This document shows, piece by piece, positions 11,072-21,810 of a stretch of DNA of 64,000 bases. The stretch is taken from positions 275,001 to 339,000 of the forward strand of contig CAJNDS010002068.1 of assembly GCA_905221605.1 (NCBI GenBank), read 5' to 3'. The position numbers were made by a program, and so were the translations under genes. Each line of letters starts with the position of its first letter. Within the stretch, counting starts at the first letter, position 1. The stretch comes from Symbiodinium natans (taxonomy: Eukaryota; Sar; Dinophyceae; Suessiales; Symbiodiniaceae). The notes beneath the pieces were generated by a model, which saw only the letters and a list, made by a program, of their open reading frames with translations, was not told the DNA's origin and did no database searches.

Positions 11072-11352
11072 AAAACCCTGTAAACCCTGTAAACCCTGTA
11101 AACCCTGTAAACCCTATAACCTTATGTAAATAAATACTCTAAACCCTCTAAACCCTACAAACCCTCTAAACCCCATAAACCCTATAAACCTTATATAAAT
11201 CAATACTATAAACCCACTAAACCCTACAAACCCTCTAAACCCTATAAACCCTCCAAACCCGATAAACCCTATATTCCCTATATAAACCCCAAAAACCCTG
11301 CAAACCCTATAAAACCCTACAAACCCCCATAAAGCCCTATAAACTCTGAACC
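11072..11352 (-). repeat. Degenerate AAACCCTNTA array
   Basis: About 280 bp of CCCT(G/A/C)TAAA units with an extra 1-3 bases, giving period ~9. It explains Lys-Pro-Cys-type open frames. A near-perfect TTTAGGG array follows in the opposite orientation at 11390-11479. Confidence 0.85.
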
Positions 11353-11389
11353 CCACGCCGTTGCGGAGAGCTCGAGTCGAGGTATGCTT

Positions 11390-11592
11390 TAGGGTTTAGG
11401 GTTTAGGGTTTAGGGTTTAGGGTTTAGGGTTTAGGGTTTAGGGTTTAGGGTTTAGGGTTTAGGGTTTAGGGTTTAGGGTTGAAAGAACGAAGCAAAGCGG
11501 CTTGTCCCTGCTTCCGTAGTCCACCAGCATGGCCTGCAGTTTAGGGTTTAGGGTTTTAGAGGTTAGGGTTTAGGGTTTTAGGGTTTAAGGTT
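11390..11592 (+). repeat. TTTAGGG arrays
   Basis: About 12 units at 11390-11479 and a shorter array at 11541-11592. Confidence 0.9.
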
Positions 11593-12012
11593 AACCTCAC
11601 ACATATAAATGGGGTGGTAGTAGTAATATTCGCCAGGCCAGAGGGCCCCAGCCCAAGACTCCTTTCCACTACGGGAGGTTTTCGGGCTGATGTGTGTACA
11701 TGGGGGGGGGGTCCGATGAAAATAATAATGGGCTGACAAATGCAAAATTTGGCCGGCCAGGAATCGAAATTTTTTACTGAAAATGGCTTAAGAGTTCCAT
11801 TGCAGCCGAGCAGGACAACACACAGACAAAGTCAGAGCAAAAGGAGCTTCAAGACAAAGCAAAGCAGACCCTGACAGATGACCCCCCCCAGACCCCCAGA
11901 CCCCAGACCCCCAGAATCCTTATTATTGACACCCCCTCTTTTTTTCCACCCGGGGACCAAAACAAGATTTGGGGGGGGGGGGGGGGGGCTTATTAAAGCG
12001 ACGTTAACAATA

Positions 12013-12440
12013 GGGTTTAGGGTTTAGGGATTAGGGGTTTAGGGTTTAGGGTTTAGGGTTTAGGGTCCCCCAATAGGGGTACCCTGAAGATGCCGCCAAA
12101 ATCGTAGAGTCCTTATTCTTCTGGGGACCCCCCAAAAGGGTACGCTTGTTTTCGGAAACCCCCATGTCGGGGCTACAGGCACATTCTCCGGTCAAACTTC
12201 TGACACCTTGACTCAGCTCACTAGGTAGGGTTCAGGGTTTACACCCTGAGTCCGACGATCCGAAACTCCAAGTGCAGCACCCCCGACATGCGCACATGAT
12301 CACCCTACGGCCCCATTGCCAAGGAGGTGAAACCCTAGACCCTAAACCCTACACCCTAAACCCTAAACCCTAAATCCTAAACCCTAAACCCTAAACCCTA
12401 AACCCTAAACCCTAAACCCGAAACCCTAAACCCGAAACCT
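12013..12440. repeat. Telomere-like blocks of both orientations
   Basis: TTTAGGG units at 12013-12066 and CCCTAAA units at 12330-12440, with a degenerate inverted-repeat element between. Confidence 0.85.
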
Positions 12441-12978
12441 GCATGGTGAAGCCCTTGTCAGTCCTGCTTGACAGGCCCGGAGACTGTCAGCGGCCCAGGG
12501 GTGAATCTTAGCATCAGCTTTGGATGGTCCGTACATTTTGGTTCATTGTAAACAAACAAATAAATAAGAAAATATTAGATTGTATATATGTGGGTTGGAC
12601 CTTTACGCTTCATGTGACGGCAGACTTCCGCTATGCAATAAACCCCGAAAAAAAACAACAACAAGATTACCCAAAAAAACAAAAACTACAAACCTTGTGG
12701 CATAGACATTTACATATCCTTCGGTCTTCTCTTTTATCGAACGTGAAACATCAGACTGGCTAAGAATCACATATTCGACAAAGCACTACTTCCTGAACCC
12801 CTTCTGAAACAAGCCTCTGAGAATCAAGAGGGTAAAGAGAAAGGTGAAGTCTTCGTTCTCCCATCTCCTTCCACTTGTCTTCTCTATTCGCCTTCCTCTT
12901 TCCATGTCCTCTTCATTCATTGATTCTCTTCTCCTCACTTTAGAGGACCCCGGGTTCGGGGGCCCCCGGCATTGATTC

Positions 12979-12998
12979 TCTCTCTCTCTCTCTCTCAG
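12979..12998 (+). repeat. (CT)n microsatellite
   Basis: About ten CT units. A second CT array is at 25999-26025. Confidence 0.8.
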
Positions 12999-13117
12999 CT
13001 ACTGTTCTGGCATATTCGAGGCGGCTTGGGGATGCTTGGGCTCTCCGGGCATCTCCGGGCGTCAGGCAGAAGAGGCTCTCTCCCTCGAACAGTGCCTGCA
13101 GTGCGCCGTGGCTGCCG

Positions 13118-13260
13118 GTTTAGGGTTTAGGGTTTAGGGCTTAGGGCTTAGGGTTTAGGGTTTAGGGCTTAGGCTTAGTCTTAGGGTTTAGGGTTTAGGG
13201 TTTAGGGTTTAGGGTTTAGGATTTAGGGTTTAGGGTTTAGGGTTTAGGGTTTAGGGTTCA
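13118..13260 (+). repeat. TTTAGGG block
   Basis: About 20 units, including CTTAGGG variants. A further TTTAGGG/TTTGGGG block lies at 14403-14501. Confidence 0.9.
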
Positions 13261-14072
13261 GGCGGCTCAGGTGTTGGAAGGGGATCACATCTCAGGGCTT
13301 TAGGTCCTTTCAATCACCTTCTCTCTGAAACTAGGGGGCTATCATCTCGCATGACTCTACCAAATTGTGCTAAGAAAAGGTCTCCAACTCATGCTTTGAC
13401 ATGGCAGAATCGTTGCCATCGTCCAAGGGAAGTACTGAAAAACCAACAGCAAAAACAACGGGGAGGTACGAGGATCTCGAACACACATCGTTGTGTGCAG
13501 GAGACTACAGCGACCATGCACAGAATGCAGCAACGCACTATCTCACTATGCAAAGACTGCACAGGGCGATTCTGTTTCTAGGCTCGCCGGCCGAAGGATG
13601 CGAAGCCTCGGCAACAAGCATTCTGAGCACTTGCAAGGGGGCCGGGAGCAACCAGAGGCATCGCACACGTCACTTTTGCCCACAACACCAAGCAGCGCGA
13701 TTGCTCCCTTTGAGGGAGACACGGCCCCTTGAAACCTGCTGAGGGTTGAAGGATGGACAGCTATACACCGCAACACCACCGTACATGCACGGATGCCGCA
13801 GATGCTCATACGACCAACTGTTCTGGTTCCAGCATCAAACCGGCCATAATGTTGCTCTCTGCACACCCAGCTGCAAAGGTCTTGAAGAACATCTGCCGAT
13901 CAGGTGATGTCACGTCGACATCGAACTACATTTTGCCGGGCAAGCACGGCTGACACCACTCCTGCTCACCGCCGCCCTCTTGTGTGTGTCTGCTGCCCTG
14001 GCAGAAAAGGCTAGCAAAGCAGATGATGCATCCCACCGTGCGCACTCGGTCACAGACGGATCTTGACAAAAG

Positions 14073-14205
14073 GACCCAAGCCCTGACCTGGATGCCGTAA
14101 CGGATACAGTGGAGGAGCAGGACTACTATGTGCTTAAGAACCCCCGGGGGGGTTCTTAAGCAACTCGTAGTCGAGGGTCTGCGAAAACCCTCATCTCCAA
14201 ATCCT
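14073..14205 (-). repeat. Segmental duplication, copy 2
   Basis: Inverted partner of 2930-3157, with roughly 85-90% identity by eye in the alignable flanks. It carries the element remnant without its core. Confidence 0.6.
14125..14170. mobile_element. Collapsed copy of the TTGCTTAAGAACC element
   Basis: Only the two terminal arms remain, back to back, as a palindrome (GCTTAAGAACCCCC / GGGGGGGTTCTTAAGC, 14132-14161). The core found at 3015-3070 is absent. Flanking DNA on both sides matches the 3-kb locus in inverted order. Confidence 0.6.
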
Positions 14206-14212
14206 TAGAATA

Positions 14213-14302
14213 AGTTACCCTATATCCCCCGATATTATACCCTTTAAGGGATTCTATAGGGGTACCTCCTTCCTTCCCTCATTCCCTACCAACCAACAGT
14301 AA
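14213..14302. mobile_element. Partial CTGTTGGTTAGCAGGG-family element
   Basis: The right end CATTCCCTACCAACCAACAG and inner ATTATACCCTTTAAGGGATT match 39395-39623. The left terminus is missing. Confidence 0.45.
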
Positions 14303-15643
14303 GACTCCCGGGCCTTCAGGCGCTGCGAAGATGATCGGCAAGGAGCGGCTCGTAAGCAAGTGCCGGGGCATGCCGAGTCTGGCTGCCTGCACGAACACAG
14401 GGTAGGGTTTGGGGTTTTTGGGCTTTGGGGTTTGGGGCTTGGGGGTTTAGGGTTTAGGGTTCAGGGTTCAGGGTTTAGGGTTTAGGGTTTAGGGTTTGGG
14501 TTGTTTTTTTTAGCAACCCTGTGCGCCTTTTCTAGTGCAGGCCACTGGCCAGGGTAGCCAAGGGTTTAGGGTCTAGGGTTTCGAGGGGAACGATACTGTC
14601 TGCGAGCCCTCCATGCTCCCTGAAACTTGGGTGCCGATGGGCAGGAGAGGAGGTCAGGGAATTAGACAGAGAATTAGACAGGGTAACAGGGTGGGCAAGG
14701 CTGATTGCCGGTTCCGGGACGGGATTCGGGGGAGGGGGGAAGGGGCGGGGGAGGGGGGGGTTGGGTGGGTCCTAGAAGCGATAGTCGGTGGCAGACTTGA
14801 TGGTTCACCATGTCTGAGATACGCACAACCGCTCGCAACATGCTCACACTGGCAGATCGAGCCCCCTTAGCCCAAACGTTTCGGCATCGTGCTCGGGAAG
14901 CGTCCCCCATGAGAAAGCGACTAGGAGCGAGCGAGGGCTTGAAAAGGACAAGATTGGTGCCTCCGAACCGGGTTTGCTGCACGTCTCCGTGTACCCCGAG
15001 ACGACCCCCGCGAAAAACCCAGCCGAAACCCTTTCATCTCGCGCGTCCAAATGGGTGGATCAGATTCAGGTGGCAAACCCATACCCCGGGCTCTACCCAT
15101 GAACTCCCAAAGCTTTGAGGAGGGAGCTTCCATGACAGGCGAGGCGCATATGCGCCTCTTGAAGGCCTACTAAACGGCCTGGCAAGCAATCCTGGAACCC
15201 CGGCTGCAAGAGAGGGGTGCCACAGCCCAAGCTGTCGCAGTCAGCACCATTGTGTACTGCTCATGGGTACCACGATCGGGCCGTGTGCAACATCCACAGA
15301 AGGAGATCCAAGCCAAGAGTCAAGGAATGTCAAGGCTGTTTCACACGCTCGCTGCCTCCCAGTTGCCTTTGGCCTCAGTGCATCAAGTCACCAAATCCCA
15401 CAAGTCATGAAGTCTGCTGGTCAGATAGTCACGGAAAGCTTAGCACAAAGATAAGCCGCTTGATAGAAGTACTTCATACAGTCATACAGCGACAGTGGAA
15501 CTGAGCAGCAGGCATAGGGCCGGCTCAGCATGTTTGTGTCCGTGGGCCTGGCACGTGCACTTTGAGCCACTAAGTACAGTTGACATAGAACGGCATAGAG
15601 CAGCGGACAAAGCACAATTTCACAGTGTCCGTCCTGCCTTACC

Positions 15644-15897
15644 GTAAAGCCACTGTAGCCAGGCACTGCTGGGCGCGGGAACATGTCGCGGCCGGCGTAG
15701 AAGGAGGTCTGTGGTATGAAAGGATGCACAAACTCCTGCAAGTTTCCAGGAAGGCTCCCATTGCATGGCTCCATGTCAATGGGAACCATGTCTCTGAGCG
15801 GCAGCAAAATCGTGCGAAGCAAAACGGGATCCATGCAGAAATCTGTCCTGTGCTCGGCGTTCCGCGCGGAACTGAATGCCTGCAAGCTTCTCAACAT
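15644..15897 (-). CDS. Possible exon of unknown gene
   Basis: An open stretch of ordinary amino-acid composition (…LLPLRDMVPIDMEPCNGS…QTSFYAGRDMFPRPAVPG…) ending at a good GTAAGG donor at 15643. No neighbouring exon could be joined with confidence and no family is recognised. Confidence 0.22.
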
Positions 15898-16206
15898 TGC
15901 AGCAAGTCAGAGATTGAAATACCCGAGCTGCTCTTTCAGTTGCTTCTGCCATGTTCTGCTCATCGAGGGGACCTGTTGGTTGCCTGCGCTTCGCAAACAT
16001 ATTTGTGGAGAAGACGAGCCTGAAGCCCTTCGTTTATGCGACTGTAACTTGCTTCCTCACGCTGTCATGTCTGTCAGCCTTATTCCTATCATGCAGCGGG
16101 CACAATAAAGTACTTCTAGTGACAGTCAATGGGACGGAAAGCCTGGTGGAGGATGCTGAGTCACAACCCGAAGACAGCCAACACTAGTTAATGTTGCACC
16201 CGCAAT

Positions 16207-16660
16207 ATTCTAGGGGGACGCTATTATGAAAAGTTTTCCGGCTATTCAGGATCTGGACCCTTTGTTTTGGGGGTCCGCTATAATGAAAAGATTTCGGGCC
16301 GGGCCTGTTTTTTTGAGGGTGTCAGGAAGGCATAAGCTTCTCGAGAAAGAGAGATACTTGAAGCCTGAAGCCTCGACCTGTCCAGGATCTCCGACAATCT
16401 TCTTTTTTCAGGGCGCCTTTTCTTTATAAATTCCTTACTTAAAACTAGATGATTCCATAGGCGAATCATATCCGGAAAGGGGGTACCTTACGGAGGCCTC
16501 CGGACACACTTTAATACCTTTGTTTGGGGGCCCGCTATAATGCAAGTCTCCCGGGGCCCGGGGCTCAGTCCTTCGGTTTTCAGGAAGGCATAAGCTTTCT
16601 CGAGAAGAAGGGATACTTGAAGCCTGAAGCCTCGACCTTTCCAGGGTCGCGGGGTAGCTT
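16207..16660 (+). repeat. Diverged direct duplication (~140-bp units)
   Basis: 16253-16400 and 16514-16660 share TTTGTTTTGGGGGTCCGCTA, CAGGAAGGCATAAGCTT, CTCGAGAA and TACTTGAAGCCTGAAGCC. A third partial unit starts near 16207. Confidence 0.65.
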
Positions 16661-16899
16661 AGGGAGGCTCCGGACCCCCCCCCCCCCCGACTGTTTGGGG
16701 TCTTTTTTTATTCAGGCTCGCGACTGTTGAGGGGGGGGGGGGGGGGTTACATTATTAAAGCAGGTCCAACATTAATCCCCAACCCCACTCCAGACTCCAA
16801 GACCTTCTAATTCTAGCCTCTGTGCCTCCTTGCTACTGAAGAACAGTCCGGAACCCCAAAACATCCCCGCCCCCTCGCCAACCAAATACACAAAAGTAC

Positions 16900-17545
16900 C
16901 CCAAACCCTAAACCCTAAACCCCAAACCCTAAACCCTACACCCTAAACCCTAAATAAACCCTAGACACTATACCCTAAACCCACACTCGCGCAGACATGC
17001 CAGAGTTGCCTGACAGGCAGCCCGCCCGGTCCGCGGGAATTGGAGGGAACCAGAGGGGCTCTTCCACCTGTTGGGTTTAGGGTTTAGGGTTTTAGGGTTT
17101 TAGGGTTTAGGGTTTAGGGTTTAGGGTTTGGGGTTTGGGGTTTGGGGTTTGGGGTTTGGGGTTTGGGGCTTGGGGCTTGGGGTTTGGGGTTTGGGGTTGA
17201 GGGTTAGGGTTTAGGGTTTGGGGTTTGGGCACAGAGGAAAAACTGAAGAAGGGCTTGTCTATCTTTGCTAAGACGGGAAGGAAGCTCAGAAGTGTTGGAG
17301 GTGGGTAAACCCTAACCCCTGAACCCTGATCCCTGAACCCTAAACCTGAACCATAAACCTGAACCATAAACTCAAACCCTAAACCCTAATTAGTTCCTAT
17401 TTGGCTTTGAAGATGAGCAGCGACTGCAAGCAAAGTTGCTGCGAGGGTGGTGGCTTCGGACTCAAGAGCCGTGAATACAGAATCTTTCGGGCTCAGGGTT
17501 TGTAGGGTTTAGGGTTTCTAAGGTTCAGGGTTTAGGGTTTGGGGT
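16900..17545. repeat. Cluster of four telomere-like blocks
   Basis: Minus-type 16900-16982, plus-type 17073-17226 with a TTTGGGG sub-array (17128-17200), minus-type 17306-17390 and plus-type 17495-17545. Confidence 0.85.
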
Positions 17546-17696
17546 TACCGAAATCTATATACAGAAATCTGCAAAATCCTCAGACAGGCCTGCATCATCG
17601 GGGTGTTTCCTCGCGACGGAGTTCGCCCCCTTGCACAGGATGTATCGATGTGGGGAGCGTTGCAAGAACATTTACAAGACGCAAGGGCTGCCTCAT

Positions 17697-17807
17697 CCCC
17701 AGACCCCTGGGAGGATCCAAAATATAGAGCCCCCAAGTCGTGCCCCAAGACTACTCTTAGGAACCCTTAGGGGGATCTATTTTTGGGATCCTCCCAGGGG
17801 TCTGGGG
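17697..17807. mobile_element. MITE-like element, CCCAGACCCCTGG family
   Basis: Long terminal inverted repeat: CAGACCCCTGGGAGGATCC against GGATCCTCCCAGGGGTCTG, a perfect 19-bp pair. The best-preserved member. Confidence 0.7.
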
Positions 17808-18101
17808 ATCGAAAGTAGCTTCACTGAGCAGCTAGAACATGAAACGAATAAGTCCCGTAGGTGCTGTGCCTCAATTCGGAGGGCAGGCCTGTGCAAGAAA
17901 ATAAACCGATCCAGTGCTTCTCATGTCGCTGGAGATTCTTGACGAGACTGTCTGCCATGACCTCTCTATTATCCTCTCTTCAACTGACTCATGCCACAGT
18001 CCCCACATGTGAGGGCGAGGCTGCTCAGGGGCGTTTGCACTGCAGAGCGAGCCATCCGAACACTCGGATCGACACCACAAATGATGTTTTTGCTGCCCCA
18101 T

Positions 18102-18926
18102 AAACCCTAAACCCTAAACCCTAAACCCTAAACCCTAAACCGCCTGTCATCCTGCACTCAGATTGCAAAAAGCTTCGTGCTGCTGCTTGCCGCTGTCGTT
18201 TCATGCTGTCTTGTCATGCATATGGAGCAACTGAGCAGGAGTGGCCACACAGCTTTGTGAAAACAACCGACTGCCATGACTACGTATGGGGTTGGATCGA
18301 AAATCATTTCATAATATGATCTAATCATTTAGGGGAACTGCACCAAGAGCCTCAACCACAGATGTGCGCAGACATCCGCATGCTGCTACTCCCTTGTCGT
18401 CGAACCGTATACGGTCAGTTCTCGAAAACTTCGGAGACCCGAAAAGAAACCGCAAAACAACGGACCCGGGGCTTGGGGAACTGGCCTTTGTAGGATGCCT
18501 AATACTAATATAAGTATGATTATTCATATCAATATTAATATTATTCAATAATAATTATAATCAGAATAATCATATACAAATAATAATAATAATCATATCT
18601 GACACCTCCCTATCTTTCCAGTCTCCCGGCTGCGTAAGGGGCAGGCGGCCTGCAAGGCATCGCAAGTGTCCCGTTAACCTGTGCGGTCTGCTCGCTTGCA
18701 CTTCACCAAGCGTGCAGCTTCCACAATGCGCTACCAACTTCAAAGTACCGGGCAATAACAAGATGATGGTGATGTATAAGTGAACTGAGAAACACTTGAT
18801 AACTTCGGATTCAGGCATCCATCCATCCCGTTTCTGATGAGCGACATCATGTTGCTGCCTAAACCCTAAACCCTAAACCCTAAACCCCTAAACCCCTAAA
18901 CCCCTGAACCCTAAACCCTAAACCTG
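18102..18926 (-). repeat. Two CCCTAAA blocks
   Basis: 18102-18140 and 18859-18926. Between them is an AT-rich ATAAT/ATTATT patch near 18500-18600 and no recognisable gene. Another minus-type block is at 19716-19760. Confidence 0.8.
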
Positions 18927-18981
18927 CCTCTGGGAAGCAGGGATCTAGCAAGGGTTCCATTCATGGTTGCCTGGATCTCTA

Positions 18982-19140
18982 CCCAGACCCCTGGGAGGAT
19001 CCAAAAGGTAGAACCCCCAAATAGTACCCCATACTACTATTGACTATTGGGTCATGTTTAGGAAGACCCCAAATAGTACCCTATACTACTATTGGGTCAT
19101 TAAGAGGGTCTATTTTTGTTGATCCTTTTTAGGGTCTGGG
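18982..19140. mobile_element. MITE-like element, CCCAGACCCCTGG family, with internal duplication
   Basis: Same left end as 17697. The interior CCCCAAATAGTACCC...CTACTATTGGGTCAT block is present twice in tandem, which explains the greater length (159 bp). Confidence 0.6.
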
Positions 19141-19442
19141 TACTGACAACCACTGGCCCCGAGATCAGGAACCTTCAAGCTCTTCCCAGCTTGTTGAACC
19201 ATGAGATGCGGTGCACATGGGCATTTCCCCCAATAAGGGTACCCTGAATATACCCCCGAGACAGCATAAACAGTATAACACCCTTATACTAGGACCCCTT
19301 TTTTAAAGGGCACCCCGATCTTCGTAAACCCCCCCCAAATCTCCTCCGAAAAGTGCTCTGGCCTGCCACGAGGGCGCAGAGCAGCCGCCATGACTACGAT
19401 CACCAAAGGCGCTGCGCGGTAGGAGACTCATGTAAAAAAGAA

Positions 19443-19537
19443 ATAAAGCGGCCTGAATAATGGGAATAAAGCTTTGGGGTACTTATAGAATAAATATTAA
19501 AGGGAACAATATTAGTAATTCCTCCGACCCCTATAGT
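19443..19537. mobile_element. MITE-like element, TATAGGGGCCTGAA family
   Basis: Left arm GCGGCCTGAATAATGGG, right arm ATTAGTAATTCCTCCGACCC ending CTATAG. Confidence 0.45.
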
Positions 19538-20442
19538 AAACAAGTTTTGAGGATGCAACACCTCCTCCCTTCACTCATGAAGTGACGCAAGTGCAAGACC
19601 CGTTCATAGAAGGCGACCATTCCTCGCACCCAGGATTGTATGTTGTGCTTGATTTGGGCAATGACAGAACACCCATCGAACACCAAAGCTGAACTGCAAC
19701 TCCCACAAAATTTTAAAACCCTAAACCCTAAACCCTAAACCCTAAACCCTAAACCCTAAATTCTCTGTGCTTCGAGGCGAGCTTGCCTTGTCTACACGCA
19801 CATCTTTTGTGCCTCACGCAACTCGTGTTAGTCGCGCGTGCAGCACACGTGAAACGGTTCGCGAGACGTCGCATAATGTTCTTACAGAAGCTTATTGAAT
19901 GATTGAAGGGGCTGGGACTGTGGGGCCTGCAAAGTGGGCCACCAGGCACAATCTCGTCACGGTCTATGGTACCAGCGTCACGGAGAACGGAACGTTCAAG
20001 TCCTCAGCAGTGCATCGGTGACTACCAGACTACCAGCGAGCTCCCGCATCTCAACCTTGAACTCCGAATTCGAAGCCCCTATACCCTAAACCCTAAACCC
20101 TAAAACCATCAGGCTCATGAAGAGCCAGGTCTCGTCCATCTCTTTCTGCCAGAAGCAAACTGCGAACGGCCTGGCCAAAGGAAGAAGGATGCCCCTTGTC
20201 AAGCTTGCGGAGACCCTGAGTAGGGGATAGGACTAGTCGGACCCTTGGGGATATAGACCCTCCGAATAAGGTCCCTGTTTAAGAGAGCCATAAGAGGGTT
20301 AAGAAGGAACACCCTTTGAAGGGTCCCCCTTACCCCCCCCCTGGGATTGCGGGCCTCATTGGAAGACAAAGGGGTCCCCCGGCAGAAGGTTTTGGCTCGG
20401 CTCCCAGTGCGAGGTTGAATGGTCACACTTCGTGATGAAAAT

Positions 20443-20697
20443 TTAGGGTTTAGGGTTTAGGGTTTAGGGTTTAAGGTTTAGGGTTTAGGGTTTAGGGTTT
20501 AGGGTTTAGGGTTTAGGGTTTAGGGCTAGCTTGGAAGATGCAAAAACGGTGCAGGCTTTGGGACGCTTGCAGTCATTCCTGGCGGCCGGGCGGCCTCCGG
20601 GCGATGAACCTGGGCACAAATTATCACGAGGTGATTGGAATAATTTGTATGGCTTAGGGTTTAGGGTTTAGGGTTTAGGGATAGGGTTTAGGGGGGC
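20443..20697 (+). repeat. TTTAGGG blocks
   Basis: 20443-20526 (12 units) and 20653-20697. Confidence 0.9.
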
Positions 20698-21074
20698 GGG
20701 GTGACGATAATAAGGGATCCTTAATAGAGACCCCCCCCCCCCCCCCAGATATCGGATTCCTTTCTAATAAGGACCCCAATAAGGTACTCCCTAATTTCGG
20801 ACATATAATGGTTCAATGATCTATGATCCACTTGTATACTTACTACTGACAAAAAGGAACAATGTAATGGACGCATCTGCCAAAGCAACAACCGTGCAAG
20901 CATGTGCCCAAACAGGTCAAAGCGATGTACACGCTAGCCCTAAACCCTGAACCCTAAACCCTAAACCCTAAACCCTGAGCACACAGTGTAGGCAAGCACA
21001 TCATTGCATCAGAGGCACCGTTCGCCGGGAAGGGTGCTCTGAAGCTTCCCCGGCATCACTCTCCCGGAGGAAAC

Positions 21075-21102
21075 CTAGGGTTTAGGGTTTAGGGTTTAGG
21101 GT

Positions 21103-21153
<51 letters not shown>
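21075..21153 (+). repeat. Telomere-like block with TTGAGGG sub-array
   Basis: Four TTTAGGG units followed by about eight TTGAGGG units in an uninterrupted run. Confidence 0.9.
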
Positions 21154-21154
<1 letters not shown>

Positions 21155-21810
21155 CCGATGACGGCTTAGTGTTGCAGCCAAGTAGGCACGCGCGAACTGT
21201 AAACATGACCGCCGACGGCTGAGGCAAAGACTGCAAGTGAGGAGAACTCGAAGGCATGCAGTCTCTCTGTTGGCATCTGGCAGCTGCTGTGTCGAGTCGA
21301 ACACACTCACCAACCAGCCAACATGCGGGGTCCCTAGAGCAAGAGCAGCAGCGCATGCAGCAGCTGCCTTAAGCTTCTGAAATACGGCCCCGTCTAGTCT
21401 AGCAGGTGGGAAGATAGCAGTGGTAATCTTCCTCCTGTTCAATCCCCTCCGGCTGTCTTCATGGCAGCCCTTTATGGCAGAGCTGAAAGAGCGTTGGTGA
21501 AGACAGCCAGCCAGGCCCCAAAGTCGGCAGGATTGTCAACGCGGCACGGGTGAACCTCAAAAACGGATCTTCGAAGCGAAGATTCTAGCAGAGGGAGGTA
21601 CTGAGAAGGGTGAGGGGGGGATTCGGGCTTTCGAGTTCAATGTGACTTCGCCCGGTTTGGGGTAGAGAGATGTTACGAGAAATAGCATCGGACAGTCGGC
21701 TCTACGCCTTCACGATAACAGAAGCTTTCTGCGCATGTTTCTTGAGTTGGCAGGCAGATATCCCTCTCAAGACCTCGTCCACTAGAGGCTGGTGCGGTGC
21801 AGCAGGGGGG

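Larger units (their letters stand above)
13261..16206. other. Mostly unassigned sequence
   Basis: Overlapping short frames on both strands at 13351-13950 and 14610-15130 have no shared reading pattern or domain. Only the weak exon candidate at 15644 and the element remnants at 14.1-14.3 kb stand out. Confidence 0.45.

Noticed and set aside
11072-11352. Lys-Pro-Cys repeat and Gly-Phe-rich frames
   Set aside because: By-products of the degenerate AAACCCTNTA array.
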